A stretch of DNA of 62,277 nucleotides from JBNJGT01 sp964473285 (GTDB taxonomy: Archaea; Nanobdellota; Nanobdellia; Woesearchaeales; JACJVW01): assembly GCA_964473285.1 (NCBI GenBank), contig CAYYOI010000002.1:1-62277 (forward strand), read 5' to 3'. This document shows, piece by piece, positions 32,356 to 41,058 of this stretch (its first letter is position 1; every line of letters starts with the position of its first letter). The position numbers and the translations under genes are program-made. A model generated the notes under the pieces. The model searched no databases. It saw only the letters and a list, made by a program, of their open reading frames with translations, and was not told the DNA's origin.

Positions 32356-33099
32356 CTAGTGGAGTTTCATGGCCCGGCGCATGGATATACCGAAAATAAG
32401 GGAGAACAGTATATAGGTTCCAAGCCAGCCAAAGCCGCTTATCCAAGGGATACTTCCAAGAAGAGGGATATCCTGCATTGGCCTGATGGGTTCGTAGTTG
32501 ATGATTACCTTCTTGATTTGACCGTCATACTCCTTTTCAGCTTCAAGGTATTCTTTGGTTGTGGTTATCTTCACAGACTTGGTGACAGATTCACTATCCG
32601 TGGAGAAGCCAAGAGCATATATCCCTTCAGGACCCTGGAGTTCCCAGGTTGCATTGGTTGCTGGTTGAGTGGCATCGCTCAGGAGGGTGAGACCCTGAGG
32701 ATCAATGGTAATATCTCCTGATTCAGCTATTGCAGAGACTGTGAATGGTTCATTTGGTTCAATCGGATAGAAGGCAAGATTTGCACCCATCCACCAGATG
32801 ACAAGGATTATGGGAAGGAAGGTTATGAGTGTAGGCTTTAGGCTCATCTTCATATATTCCATGTTGGTCTGCATTGCTTTCTGCTGGACCTTCATCATCT
32901 TATCAGGCTGATCTTTTAGCTCTTTCATCTCTTTTTGATATTTCTTGAGCTGCTTCTTGAGCCTTTTCATTTTTGCCTGATCTGTAAAGAACTTATAGGC
33001 CAGGGTGATTATGGTTGAGATCAAGACTGCAAGAATAAGGATTGCAACAAAAGGGTCAAGCTTCAATAAAGGTGATAATAAAGGAGATATAATCGACAT
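32356..33099 (-). CDS. EMC3/DUF106 membrane protein, YidC/Oxa1-superfamily insertase
   Basis: The first helix (PFVAILILAVLISTIITLAYKFF) is followed by a cytoplasmic coiled coil (KMKRLKKQLKKYQKEMKELK), a second helix (KPTLITFLPIILVIWWMGANL), a beta-rich outer insertion of about 100 residues, and a final helix (WLGTYILFSLIFGISMR). This is the archaeal Ylp1/EMC3 layout, which helps insert membrane proteins at the ribosome exit. It starts one base after the secY stop, so insertase, translocon and ribosomal proteins are co-expressed. Confidence 0.9.
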   Translation of the reverse strand: MSIISPLLSPLLKLDPFVAILILAVLISTIITLAYKFFTDQAKMKRLKKQLKKYQKEMKELKDQPDKMMKVQQKAMQTNMEYMKMSLKPTLITFLPIILVIWWMGANLAFYPIEPNEPFTVSAIAESGDITIDPQGLTLLSDATQPATNATWELQGPEGIYALGFSTDSESVTKSVKITTTKEYLEAEKEYDGQIKKVIINYEPIRPMQDIPLLGSIPWISGFGWLGTYILFSLIFGISMRRAMKLH

Positions 33100-33100
33100 T

Positions 33101-34495
33101 TTATTCCATGAATTTCCTCATCATCGGGTTCATATCCATCATGTGCTGCTTGCTGATCTCTTCATACAGCTTATAGATTATCATCACTGTCAGCAATAGC
33201 CCTGTCCCTGAACCTAGAGCGCCGGATATGTCTGCAAGCGCTGCAAGGATACCTATCGTGATTGCACCCATGACTGTAAGAGGAGTGATGTATCTTTGCA
33301 GTAAGCGTTCAAGAACACGCTGGTCTTTTCTGAAACCAGGAATCTGAAGACCAGAGGACATTATCTGTTTTGCCTGGCTGCGTGCATCCATACCTGCGGT
33401 CTGGATCCAGAATATGCTGAATATGACACAACCGACAACCATTATTAACATATAGATTCCGGCCTGAAGAACGGCATCAAGAGTTACACTACCCTTGATT
33501 ATGCTTCCTACGATGTTAGGGGGATTTGCCCATGCTGCAAGACCTGAGACTGCCTGATCCCCTACAAACTCTCCCAGAAAGGTTCCGCGTCCAAGCCAGC
33601 CTTGTAGAAGGCGTGCCCATAACTGGATATTCGCAAGCAATGCTGCAACCAATATCACTGGAATATTACTTGTATAGATAAAGCTGAGAGGCCAACGGAT
33701 ACCATGTCCCCTTACACGACCGAAACTCAAAGGGATCTCTATTCGCATGGCCTGGCTGTAAACAGCTATCACGAATACTACAATAGTGGATGCAACTGCA
33801 GCAAACTGGAGTCCTGCAGTAATTGGGTCTCCTGCTGCGAGAGATTGGAAAAGTGATGGTACCGCTCCTGCTGCATATTCTGGGTTAAGCTGGGATTTAA
33901 GCGGACTCAGGGCGCGAATAAAGACTGTCTGTGATACTCCTGCTGCAATGAAAAGCGAGATACCTGATCCAAAACCCCATTTGGCTATTACCTCGTCCAT
34001 GAAAAGGATAAGGATTCCTCCTATTATGAGCTGGACTATAAGAAGAACCTCTAACTGAAGATATAAGGGTGTTCCTGCAAACTGAGAGGCAGGAGCAAGA
34101 CCGCCCATAAAAACATAGATTATGGCTTCAAATACTATGAAAAAGACTGCAAGGATCTTTTGGAAACCCTGAAACCTGCGTTTACCCTCTTGTGAGGTAA
34201 GATCGAACTTGAAAATACCAGAACCATTCAATAACTGAAGGACAATGGATGCTGTAACTATAGGACCTATACCAAGAGAGGTGATCGAGCCAAAGCTTGC
34301 ACCCAGGATGACTGAGAGATATTCAAACTGCGAGAGTGCGTTTGCTCCCAGGCCAAATAAGGGTATATGCCCAAGTATGAAGAAGATTACTAGAATTATC
34401 CCAGTCCACTTTAGCTTTTCCTTGAAGGAAAGTCTTTTTTGTGTGGGGCCTGCTACTTCAGGCAGATTCTGGATTATTGAATCAATAAAGGCCAT
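33101..34495 (-). CDS. secY: Protein translocase subunit SecY
   Basis: SecY is the channel of the Sec translocon. About ten membrane helices are visible over 464 residues. The plug and first-helix region (PLFGLGANALSQFEYLSVIL), the long cytoplasmic loops (RRFQGFQKIL; SRQAKQIMSSGLQIPGFRKD with ribosome-binding basic residues) and SGISLFIAAGV, NIPVIL are recognisable. It sits directly downstream of uL15, in the usual archaeal order, and upstream of the EMC3 insertase. The start at 34495 lies 10 bases after the uL15 stop. Confidence 0.96.
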   Translation of the reverse strand: MAFIDSIIQNLPEVAGPTQKRLSFKEKLKWTGIILVIFFILGHIPLFGLGANALSQFEYLSVILGASFGSITSLGIGPIVTASIVLQLLNGSGIFKFDLTSQEGKRRFQGFQKILAVFFIVFEAIIYVFMGGLAPASQFAGTPLYLQLEVLLIVQLIIGGILILFMDEVIAKWGFGSGISLFIAAGVSQTVFIRALSPLKSQLNPEYAAGAVPSLFQSLAAGDPITAGLQFAAVASTIVVFVIAVYSQAMRIEIPLSFGRVRGHGIRWPLSFIYTSNIPVILVAALLANIQLWARLLQGWLGRGTFLGEFVGDQAVSGLAAWANPPNIVGSIIKGSVTLDAVLQAGIYMLIMVVGCVIFSIFWIQTAGMDARSQAKQIMSSGLQIPGFRKDQRVLERLLQRYITPLTVMGAITIGILAALADISGALGSGTGLLLTVMIIYKLYEEISKQHMMDMNPMMRKFME

Positions 34496-34504
34496 AGAAC
34501 CAAC

Positions 34505-34930
34505 CTATTGCTGTATCTCTCCTCCCGCATTCTTCACCTTTTCAGATGCTTTCTGGGAGGCTTGCTTGACAATTATCTTCATCGGTTTTGTGACTTTGCC
34601 ATTACCGATCAATTTGTCATAACCTGCTTTTCCTAAATCGATTGTATATGTTCCTTTTTCTTCGATTGCAAATCCTTTCTTAACAAAAGTTTCAAGATGG
34701 GTCTCCAGGAACTGAACACCTATTGCTGGTGTAGGTTTTGCTGTCCTGAAGCCTACTCTTCCAAGAAGCTTCCTGGCTTTCCAGGTTGTTGGCTTGTTGC
34801 CTTTACCTTTCTTACCTATTCCTGCATTACCGCGTCCGCCGCGATTACCTGCTCCTCTTCTTTTCTTCATGGAGCCGCAGCCGTGTGTCTTTGACCCGCG
34901 GTACTTTTTCACTTTCTTGCTATGTATCAT
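34505..34930 (-). CDS. rpl15: Large ribosomal subunit protein uL15
   Basis: The glycine- and arginine-rich N-terminus (RGSKTHGCGSMKKRRGAGNRG) is the extended tail of uL15 that reaches into 23S rRNA; the globular part contains GVQFLETHLETFVKKG. Its 141 residues are normal for archaea. It lies between uL30 (one-base gap) and secY, as in the spc operon. Confidence 0.95.
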   Translation of the reverse strand: MIHSKKVKKYRGSKTHGCGSMKKRRGAGNRGGRGNAGIGKKGKGNKPTTWKARKLLGRVGFRTAKPTPAIGVQFLETHLETFVKKGFAIEEKGTYTIDLGKAGYDKLIGNGKVTKPMKIIVKQASQKASEKVKNAGGEIQQ

Positions 34931-34931
34931 T

Positions 34932-35276
34932 TTAAATCATGCGTTTAATCAGATCGTTGATCTTTTCCTTCCGGTCACCAAGGGCACCGCCTCTTGCAAA
35001 AGGAACTTTTATTCCTCCATAACCTTTGCGTGGTGGATGCAAGGGTATGAACCTATCTCCTTTCTTTTTCAGTGCCGTTTCAGTCTCTTCATCAAGAATT
35101 CCCCAGGTCACGTAATCTTTTATAACCCTGAGCATGCCTCTTGTTGAAGGCGTATCAGGGATTATGACACATGAATTCTTCCTGAGAAGTTTCAACTTAG
35201 TAAGGGTTTCCTTGACATCCGGCCGAATATTTATTATGCTTCGTACCAAAATTACCGCAATATTTTTCTCTGCCAT
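34932..35276 (-). CDS. rpl30: Large ribosomal subunit protein uL30
   Basis: MAEKNIAVILVRSIINIRPDVKETL is the uL30 start, followed by LRVIKDYVTWGIL and the archaeal C-terminal extension with HPPRKGYGGIK. The open frame runs on to 35384 inside uS5, but only the ATG at 35276 matches the family start; it leaves a two-base gap to the uS5 stop. 114 residues. Confidence 0.94.
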   Translation of the reverse strand: MAEKNIAVILVRSIINIRPDVKETLTKLKLLRKNSCVIIPDTPSTRGMLRVIKDYVTWGILDEETETALKKKGDRFIPLHPPRKGYGGIKVPFARGGALGDRKEKINDLIKRMI

Positions 35277-35278
35277 TT

Positions 35279-36019
35279 TTACTCTTCTTCCAGACCTTCT
35301 TTGAGGTCCTCCGGAAGCTTTCCTTCGACAATCGTTGAATTTGATACTTTTGTACTGATAGTTTTTCTGAGTGCATACATACATGCTATGATCAGGTTTG
35401 TCTTAGTCTTGGTCTGACCACGACCTTTTGACCATACATCTTTTATGCCTGCAAGATCCAGTATCTTCTTGCACTCTTTCTCTACGATAAGACCTTTACC
35501 TTTTGGTGCTGGAAGCAAGGTCATTGTTGCTGAACCGCATTTTCCATCTACACGGAAAGGGACTGTATGAGGGCCATCACAGGCACATTCCCAGCTTCCG
35601 CATCCGCGGGCGATCTTGATCAGATTGAGTTTTGCATTCCTGAGGGCTTTTTCCCTGGCAGGAACTGTCTCTTTTGCTTTTCCATAGCCAATGCCGACGT
35701 AACCATTCCTGTTTCCGACTACTGCAAAGGTTGAGAACTTTGGCTTGTTCCCTTCACGGGTCTTTTTTTGGGTCTGCTTGAATACCCTTCGGGCGCCTCC
35801 TCCGAATTTACCTTTGGATTGACCTATCAAAAGTAGATCGGTCTCTAGATTAGGGAGAAGAGCATCAACTATCTCTGGCTCAAGGATTCTTTTTCCCTGG
35901 CTTATAATCTCATCAATATCTGTAATCCGGCCTTCCTTGACTGCTTTTCCAATCTCAGTCTTTGGAGTCCAGCTATCAAAGATTGTAACCTGCTCCTGAG
36001 TATTTTGTTTTTCGCTCAT
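35279..36019 (-). CDS. rps5: Small ribosomal subunit protein uS5
   Basis: The double-stranded RNA-binding fold (FKQTQKKTREGNKPKFSTFAVVGN, GYVGIGYGKAKETVPAREKALR) and the C-terminal domain (TMTLLPAPKGKGLIV, DVWSKGRGQTKTKTNLI) identify uS5, needed for decoding accuracy and mRNA entry. 246 residues include an archaeal N-terminal extension. Its ATG overlaps the uL18 stop. Confidence 0.96.
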   Translation of the reverse strand: MSEKQNTQEQVTIFDSWTPKTEIGKAVKEGRITDIDEIISQGKRILEPEIVDALLPNLETDLLLIGQSKGKFGGGARRVFKQTQKKTREGNKPKFSTFAVVGNRNGYVGIGYGKAKETVPAREKALRNAKLNLIKIARGCGSWECACDGPHTVPFRVDGKCGSATMTLLPAPKGKGLIVEKECKKILDLAGIKDVWSKGRGQTKTKTNLIIACMYALRKTISTKVSNSTIVEGKLPEDLKEGLEEE

Positions 36020-36558
36020 TTTATATTACTAACCTTTTGTTTTACCTGATCAATCATCTTGGAAATCTGGGATGGATCACGTTCCTTGGTTGATAGATTT
36101 TCTGCATAAGCCTCGATGTGCTTACCATTAATCCGGTCATCTGAAGGGAACTTCTCTTCATTACAGTTTATGTCAATCCCTGCATCCCTGATGCCCTTGA
36201 TAACTGCGAAGATCCGGGAACCTTTAGTAGGGGTCCTGAAACCAAGATCGACTACAAGATCTTTCAGTCCTGCTTTCTTGCATTTCATACCTGTCATGTA
36301 TCCTGTCAGATATGCTGCAGGGATATTTCCAAGGGTTCCTTTCCAACCATGATTTTTAAGCTCACCACTTTTTGCTTCAGCCAGAACCTTGTCACCTACT
36401 GGATCAAAGCTTATGACCTGTACCAGCATATTCTTAAGTGACTGGCGGATTACAAGGCGAGGTTTCTGGGACTGGACCAACCTAAGCCTTTTCTTATAAT
36501 TGGTCTTTCCTTCCTGTTTTCGCCTGTAAGGGATTGTCTTGATTGTTTTTCGTGTCAT
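36016..36558 (-). CDS. rpl18: Large ribosomal subunit protein uL18
   Basis: The 5S rRNA-binding protein of the central protuberance. Recognisable segments are RRKQEGKTNYKKRLRLV, PRLVIRQSLKNMLVQVI, AAYLTGYMTGMKCKKAGL and VVDLGFRTPTKGSRIFAVIK. 180 residues. It overlaps uS5 by 4 bases downstream and eL19 upstream by 4. Confidence 0.95.
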   Translation of the reverse strand: MTRKTIKTIPYRRKQEGKTNYKKRLRLVQSQKPRLVIRQSLKNMLVQVISFDPVGDKVLAEAKSGELKNHGWKGTLGNIPAAYLTGYMTGMKCKKAGLKDLVVDLGFRTPTKGSRIFAVIKGIRDAGIDINCNEEKFPSDDRINGKHIEAYAENLSTKERDPSQISKMIDQVKQKVSNIK

Positions 36559-36992
36559 TTTTTATCGTTAATATACATCTTAAGGTGTCGCAGGCTTCTG
36601 AAGAATCCACCTTTTGCGTTGTTGTAGAGTTTCCTGTATTCCTCTGCTGATAAAACACCTTTCTCGCGAAGCTCTTTCAGGAGAGCACGCTGTTTCCTGA
36701 TACGGTTCATCCAGTCCTCTTTTCGAGGGAGCCTAGCTGTGTTTCTTCCTTTCCTGGAACCCTGGCCTTTTCTTCTTCCTTTACGCTTCTGCTCTGCAAA
36801 CTTTCGGGCACGTACACGGGAAGGACCAACTTCTGTTGCTTTCCAGATTCCATGTGACTTTATAAGATTGCGTAAATCTATTTTTGTGATGGATTCCTTG
36901 ATCTCGTCAAGCCTTGAGCTATCAAATACCACATTGCTTTCAGAGCACTTCAGTAGTTGTGCTGCCAGCCTTTTTTGATTTCGTAAATTCAT
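36555..36992 (-). CDS. rpl19e: Large ribosomal subunit protein eL19
   Basis: MNLRNQKRLAAQLLKC is the eL19 start; WKATEVGPSRVRARKFAEQK and KGQGSRKGRNTAR form the basic rRNA-binding part. The ATG at 36992 is preferred over a GTG at 37001 that overlaps the eL32 stop. 145 residues. The protein occurs in archaea and eukaryotes only, which supports the archaeal assignment. Confidence 0.94.
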   Translation of the reverse strand: MNLRNQKRLAAQLLKCSESNVVFDSSRLDEIKESITKIDLRNLIKSHGIWKATEVGPSRVRARKFAEQKRKGRRKGQGSRKGRNTARLPRKEDWMNRIRKQRALLKELREKGVLSAEEYRKLYNNAKGGFFRSLRHLKMYINDKK

Positions 36993-36997
36993 AAGGA

Positions 36998-37582
36998 TCA
37001 CTCTTTCTTGGTTATTACCTTGTCCTTCTCTTCTTTCTCTTTCTTCTTATGCTCATCGAGCTTGTCGGCAAGGTCTTCCTTTTCTTCTTCTTTCTCTTCT
37101 GCTTTTTTCTCTGCTTTCTCTTCTGCTTTCTTCTCTGCTTCTTTACGTCTCTTTTCTTTTGCTTTCTTTTCCTGCTGTTTTTTCTTCATCTCCTTGTCAA
37201 CTGAATCAAGGAATGCTTTTGGATCTTTTAGGTTGAGTATCGGAAATTTCTTTTCCTGAATTTTCTTTACAAGCTCAATCTTCTTTCTGGTTCCAACCTT
37301 TGCAGATATGATTGCTCCATCTCCTTCTTTCAAAGATTCAATGTCTGCAAGGGAGGAGATTATAACCTGCTTATATCCTTCAGGCGAAAGGCCTTTGCAG
37401 TCACGGGGTGAACCCCATCCGCACTCAGGACTTCGCTTATAACCTCTCTTATGAAGACGCATCTTTGATTGAAGACCTTTTGGTTTACGCCATTTATCAC
37501 CCAGCTTTGGCTTCTTGTGATTATCCTGGCGAGTGAATTCAGGTTTCTTCAGCTTGATTTGCTTGCGTAGTTCTAGGTTCAT
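36998..37582 (-). CDS. rpl32e: Large ribosomal subunit protein eL32 with long Lys/Glu tail
   Basis: The family core is present: FTRQDNHKKPKLGDKWRKPKG, KMRLHKRGYKRSPECGWGSP and the fold-closing AKVGTRKKIELVKKIQEKKFPILN. After about residue 125 the protein continues for ~70 residues of almost pure Lys, Glu, Ala and Asp (EKKAEEKAEKKAEEKEEEKE), predicted as a charged helix or disordered tail. This exceeds the usual ~130 residues. uL22 and uS3 of the same operon carry similar tails. Confidence 0.93.
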   Translation of the reverse strand: MNLELRKQIKLKKPEFTRQDNHKKPKLGDKWRKPKGLQSKMRLHKRGYKRSPECGWGSPRDCKGLSPEGYKQVIISSLADIESLKEGDGAIISAKVGTRKKIELVKKIQEKKFPILNLKDPKAFLDSVDKEMKKKQQEKKAKEKRRKEAEKKAEEKAEKKAEEKEEEKEDLADKLDEHKKKEKEEKDKVITKKE

Positions 37583-38124
37583 TTTATTTCCTTTCCTGCT
37601 TTGTTTGTGATATAGATACCATCCTGGAATATCCGTTTGTCCCGGTTGGTTATCCTGCAGAGCTGTTCAATGTCTGCTGCGACCTGACCGCAGATTTCGC
37701 GGTTTGTGCCTTCGACAGTTATGTCATTTCCGTCAATCTTAACGTCAGCACCTTCTTTAATATTAAGTACCCTTGGTACTTTTTCTCCAAGGAAGTTCTT
37801 GATTATGAATTGCCCTTTATTGACAGAGACATTCATAGGAAAGTGTCCTGAACATATCTTTAGCTTATATGTGAACTTTTCTGTGACGCCTTTTATCAGG
37901 TTCCGGGCATGTGCACGATAGGAATGAATCTTTGCTTTTTCACTACGGGTTGAATTATCGCACTTGAAAGTGATCTTATCAGTTGCAGTAATTGTTACCT
38001 TAGGATCTATCATCTTCTTTTTGGCTTCTCCCATCGGACCTTTAACTACAAGTTCCTTATCCTTATACTCGGCAGTTATGCCTTCAGGAATTTCTATTTC
38101 CTCATGAATTTGTTTCTCTTTCAT
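37579..38124 (-). CDS. rpl6: Large ribosomal subunit protein uL6
   Basis: Two similar alpha/beta domains are seen (EIPEGITAEYKDKELVVKGPMG; then EIPEG-like repeat with GADVKIDGNDITVEGTNREI). The sequence VTEKFTYKLKICSGHFPMNV links them. uL6 sits near the GTPase centre of the large subunit. 181 residues; it overlaps eL32 by 4 bases. Confidence 0.95.
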   Translation of the reverse strand: MKEKQIHEEIEIPEGITAEYKDKELVVKGPMGEAKKKMIDPKVTITATDKITFKCDNSTRSEKAKIHSYRAHARNLIKGVTEKFTYKLKICSGHFPMNVSVNKGQFIIKNFLGEKVPRVLNIKEGADVKIDGNDITVEGTNREICGQVAADIEQLCRITNRDKRIFQDGIYITNKAGKEIK

Positions 38125-38125
38125 T

Positions 38126-38518
38126 TTAGTAACAGTAAGCGATTAATTTTCCTCCAATGTTTTTCTTCTTGGCCTGGGTATGAGTCATGACACCCTGGGA
38201 GGTTGAAACAATCATTATCCCAACATTTCTTGCAGGGAGGAACCTTTTCTCGTATTTTTCATATCCTTCGGTCTGAATTGAAAAGCGGGGCTTGATCGCA
38301 CCAGCCTTATTTATCTTACCAATCAGATTCACTGTGAATGATGTGCCTTTACTGTCAGGATTTTCTTCGAAAGATCCAAGATATCCTTCTTCCCTGAGAA
38401 TCTCAAGGACCCTACTAATAGTTTTATTGACAGGAAAGAGAGTCACCTGTTTCTTGCTCACGTTTTCACTGTTTACTATTGATGATAATGCATTTGCTAG
38501 TGGATCGTTTAATACCAT
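38126..38518 (-). CDS. rps8: Small ribosomal subunit protein uS8
   Basis: MVLNDPLANALSSIVNSE is the uS8 start, and the C-terminus RNVGIMIVSTSQGVMTHTQA, KKNIGGKLIAYCY is the conserved rRNA-binding half. The ATG at 38518 is chosen because upstream codons in the same frame (to 38596) lie inside uS14 and do not match the family. 130 residues. Confidence 0.95.
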   Translation of the reverse strand: MVLNDPLANALSSIVNSENVSKKQVTLFPVNKTISRVLEILREEGYLGSFEENPDSKGTSFTVNLIGKINKAGAIKPRFSIQTEGYEKYEKRFLPARNVGIMIVSTSQGVMTHTQAKKKNIGGKLIAYCY

Positions 38519-38525
38519 TTTACAC

Positions 38526-38756
38526 CTAACTATATTTTTTGAATCCGATCTTTGTCGCAATCTCCCTGAAGCACTGCCTGCAAAGGTTAAGACCATACTT
38601 GCTTATATGTGCCCGGGTCCTTCCGCATCTCCTGCAATGATAAAGGTTTATACCTGTGCTACGCTCCTTTGGGGCGTTATGCTTCTTGAATTTCTCAAGC
38701 GCATAGGGTCGTGCTTTCAGTTGTTTGAAGACCTTTTTATAATCGCTATACGTCAT
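38526..38756 (-). CDS. rps14: Small ribosomal subunit protein uS14 (zinc-binding)
   Basis: The zinc ribbon CRRCGRTRAH...LCRQCF holds four cysteines at C-x-x-C spacing, followed by REIATKIGFKKYS, the family C-terminus. At 76 residues it has an N-terminal extension of about 20 residues compared with typical ~55-residue archaeal forms. It begins directly after uL5. Confidence 0.94.
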   Translation of the reverse strand: MTYSDYKKVFKQLKARPYALEKFKKHNAPKERSTGINLYHCRRCGRTRAHISKYGLNLCRQCFREIATKIGFKKYS

Positions 38757-39269
38757 TTATTCTTCACCAAGTTTAATTTCATATGATTCTTTCATGAACT
38801 GGATCGCTTCTTCCTGTTTTATCTTATGGGAAGAGGGCAATTGCTTCTTGAAGAGCTTTCTTCTCTTAATCCTGAATCCAGGACGTTCAAGGGTCACAGT
38901 GACCTGAAACCCCATGATACCTATGTCTGCATTATATTCAATATCAGGTATGTCTATGTATTCATCAATCCCAAAGGATATGTTGCCGTTATCATCGAAA
39001 CATGATTGATTGAGGATATGGTCCTTTGCTCCCAAAAGCGGTCTTAGCACCTTATCGGCTTTCTTCCCCCTAAGGGTAAGCTTGCAACCGATTGGTAGAC
39101 CTGGTCTCAGGCCCCAGCCTGCGATACGTTTTGAAGTGATTGTCTTTACAGGCTCTATTCCTACTATGTGCTTAATAAGAGCGATGCCTTTCTCAAGCTT
39201 TTGTTGTTCTTTTCCTGTCCCTACGTTCAAGGTCAGTTTCTCGATCCGAATGTTTCGCATGGGATTCAT
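38757..39269 (-). CDS. rpl5: Large ribosomal subunit protein uL5
   Basis: IRIEKLTLNVGTGKEQQKLEKG and KTITSKRIAGWGLRPGLPIG are the uL5 core that binds 5S rRNA and contacts P-site tRNA; later FGIDEYIDIPDIEY and GIMGFQVTVTLERPG. 170 residues. Its first ATG lies a few bases after eS4. Confidence 0.95.
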   Translation of the reverse strand: MNPMRNIRIEKLTLNVGTGKEQQKLEKGIALIKHIVGIEPVKTITSKRIAGWGLRPGLPIGCKLTLRGKKADKVLRPLLGAKDHILNQSCFDDNGNISFGIDEYIDIPDIEYNADIGIMGFQVTVTLERPGFRIKRRKLFKKQLPSSHKIKQEEAIQFMKESYEIKLGEE

Positions 39270-39274
39270 TGTGC

Positions 39275-39943
39275 TTACATAGTAATTTGCGGTTTCTTGG
39301 TGCCTATGACAAAGGCATACTGCTTGTCTGTCTCTACAAGCTGACCGTCATTTTTGTATATGATCTTGTCATCCTGTATCTCGTCGATAACACCACTGTT
39401 GCCTTTGTGGCGACCTCCGGTCAGGAAGACATATGCTCCTTTCTGCAAAGGGATGTGCTCTTTTATGTTCTTTCCTTCGAGGATAAGGGAATCTCCGGTC
39501 TTATATTCGTCTTTTTCGACGATAAGATTTCCTCCGCTGTTGAAGTTGAGCTGAGTCCTGTTTCCTTTGAGCTTAGCCTTATTCTTTATCTGAACAATAT
39601 GATTGGATTCATCAGTCTCCTTTGCTATAAGCTTACCCTGAGTGTTTAGGAGTATCCGGAAATTCTGCCCGGTCTCATCAATGGTAACTGAGTCCATTAT
39701 GCCCACAGGCTGTCGGTAACCTTTTACCTTCAACCCATTGATCTTTATTGTCTTGTTGTTGATCAGGTATTTTACATCCTTTGTATTAGCAGCAATCCTT
39801 GCCATGTCCTTGCAAAAGATAGTGAAAGGTACACTTGTCTCTATGCTGTGAGCGCCTGGTTTAGGGCAAGTGACGAATACGTTCGCCTTTCGCAGGATCT
39901 TCCAGTTTCTTGGTGCCGCTATTCTTTTCAGGTGATTTTTCAT
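39275..39943 (-). CDS. rps4e: Small ribosomal subunit protein eS4
   Basis: The N-terminus (HLKRIAAPRNWKILRKANVFVT) leads into an S4-like domain, a central domain, and a KOW motif (GAYVFLTGGRHKGNSGVIDEI). This is the archaeal/eukaryotic eS4, 222 residues, in the usual place between uL24 and uL5. The ATG overlaps the uL24 stop. Confidence 0.95.
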   Translation of the reverse strand: MKNHLKRIAAPRNWKILRKANVFVTCPKPGAHSIETSVPFTIFCKDMARIAANTKDVKYLINNKTIKINGLKVKGYRQPVGIMDSVTIDETGQNFRILLNTQGKLIAKETDESNHIVQIKNKAKLKGNRTQLNFNSGGNLIVEKDEYKTGDSLILEGKNIKEHIPLQKGAYVFLTGGRHKGNSGVIDEIQDDKIIYKNDGQLVETDKQYAFVIGTKKPQITM

Positions 39944-40323
39944 TTTGCCTCAACTTTCTGTTTTCTTTTTTTGTCATCGAGGACAGGACTTTCAATCATA
40001 AGATTGGAAGGGTGTATCGGATATAGTGTCTTACTCCCGTCTTTTTTTGCCATCTCAATGCCTGTGATGTATACCCTCTCTTCACGAAGGGAAATCCGCT
40101 CTACTTTTCCGTCTTTCCCTTTATACTGGCCACGCATGATGCGAACCTTATCGCCTGTTCGCAAACCCAGGCTTCGATGCCCATTCTTCCGGAGATCTTT
40201 TGAGAGGGATGCCCGCATGAACTTCTGCCTTGTATGCAGAGGCGCGTTAGCACGATACTTACGCTGCTTTCGCGTCTGACTGCTCCTTATCCATTTATTT
40301 GAAAATGCTTTCATTTTAATCAT
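39940..40323 (-). CDS. rpl24: Large ribosomal subunit protein uL24
   Basis: A KOW motif (GDKVRIMRGQYKGKDGKVERI) follows the archaeal N-terminus (RKQRKYRANAPLHTRQKFM). uL24 starts large-subunit assembly near the exit tunnel. The ATG at 40323 overlaps the uL14 stop; an ATG at 40314 is an alternative start three codons in. 127 residues. Confidence 0.93.
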   Translation of the reverse strand: MIKMKAFSNKWIRSSQTRKQRKYRANAPLHTRQKFMRASLSKDLRKNGHRSLGLRTGDKVRIMRGQYKGKDGKVERISLREERVYITGIEMAKKDGSKTLYPIHPSNLMIESPVLDDKKRKQKVEAK

Positions 40324-40721
40324 ACTATGATATTTGCAACCTTGGAAACTCCAGGGAATCTTTCACAAACTTCTTTTGCTACTGCGCCTTTGAAGATTGT
40401 ACCTTTGGGATTCCCTTTCAGGTCTTTCAGGACAACTGCTGCATTGTCCTCGAATTTGACCCTTGTGCCGTCAGGTCTGCGGTATTCCTTGCATTGCCTT
40501 ACTATAACTGCAAAGACCACCTGCTTTCTTATTTCAGGTTTCCCTTTCTGAACAGATGCCTGCACCAGATCACCTATACCTGCAGCAGGAACTCTTCCTT
40601 TAACAGTCTTGTGGCCTTTGACACTGATGATCTTTAGGACCTTTGCGCCGGAGTTATCACAGGTTGGAACTCGTGCCCCGACTGGCAGTGCTTTTGTTGT
40701 GCTTGCTTTAATTGGTTTCAT
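40320..40721 (-). CDS. rpl14: Large ribosomal subunit protein uL14
   Basis: A beta-barrel protein at the subunit interface. LPVGARVPTCDNSGAKVLKII and GRVPAAGIGDLVQASVQKGKP, then VIVRQCKEYRRPDGTRVKFEDNA are diagnostic. The ATG at 40721 is preferred over one at 40742 deeper inside uS17. It still overlaps uS17 by 14 bases. 133 residues. Confidence 0.94.
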   Translation of the reverse strand: MKPIKASTTKALPVGARVPTCDNSGAKVLKIISVKGHKTVKGRVPAAGIGDLVQASVQKGKPEIRKQVVFAVIVRQCKEYRRPDGTRVKFEDNAAVVLKDLKGNPKGTIFKGAVAKEVCERFPGVSKVANIIV

Positions 40722-41058
40722 TGTGCTTTTCAACAACCTCAACTATGACATTATTGACTGTCTTGCTGATAGGACGGGTCAGTGCAATCTTTACTATGTC
40801 ACCTTCCTCAACCTTGAGGCAAGGGGGATTGTGAACCTTCATTTTCGTCCTTTTCTTTTCGTATCGTTCGTATTTTGGGACATATACTCGCCTTTCCATT
40901 TCGATAACCGAGGTATTGTTCATCCTGTTACGGATTACTTTTCCCTTGGTGACCCTGTTTTTAACATTAAGGGTGCCGTGGAAAGGGCATTTCTTGTCAT
41001 CACAGGTCTCCTGTGGTGATGCTACTTTGATCCCAATCTTATTTTCTTTTTGAACCAT
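40708..41058 (-). CDS. rps17: Small ribosomal subunit protein uS17
   Basis: The archaeal N-terminus with CDDKKCPFHGTL is followed by the OB fold (RVTKGKVIRNRMNNTSVIEM; ERRVYVPKYERYEKKRTKMKV; HNPPCLKVEEGDIVKI). 116 residues. Its start overlaps the rnp1 end by 37 bases, an unusually long overlap, but the methionine used is the only one before the conserved core. Confidence 0.93.
   Translation of the reverse strand: MVQKENKIGIKVASPQETCDDKKCPFHGTLNVKNRVTKGKVIRNRMNNTSVIEMERRVYVPKYERYEKKRTKMKVHNPPCLKVEEGDIVKIALTRPISKTVNNVIVEVVEKHNETN

Noticed and set aside
34794..35147. Plus-strand frame opposite uL15 and uL30
   Set aside because: It is a shadow of the ribosomal protein genes; its composition is explained by the opposite coding strand.
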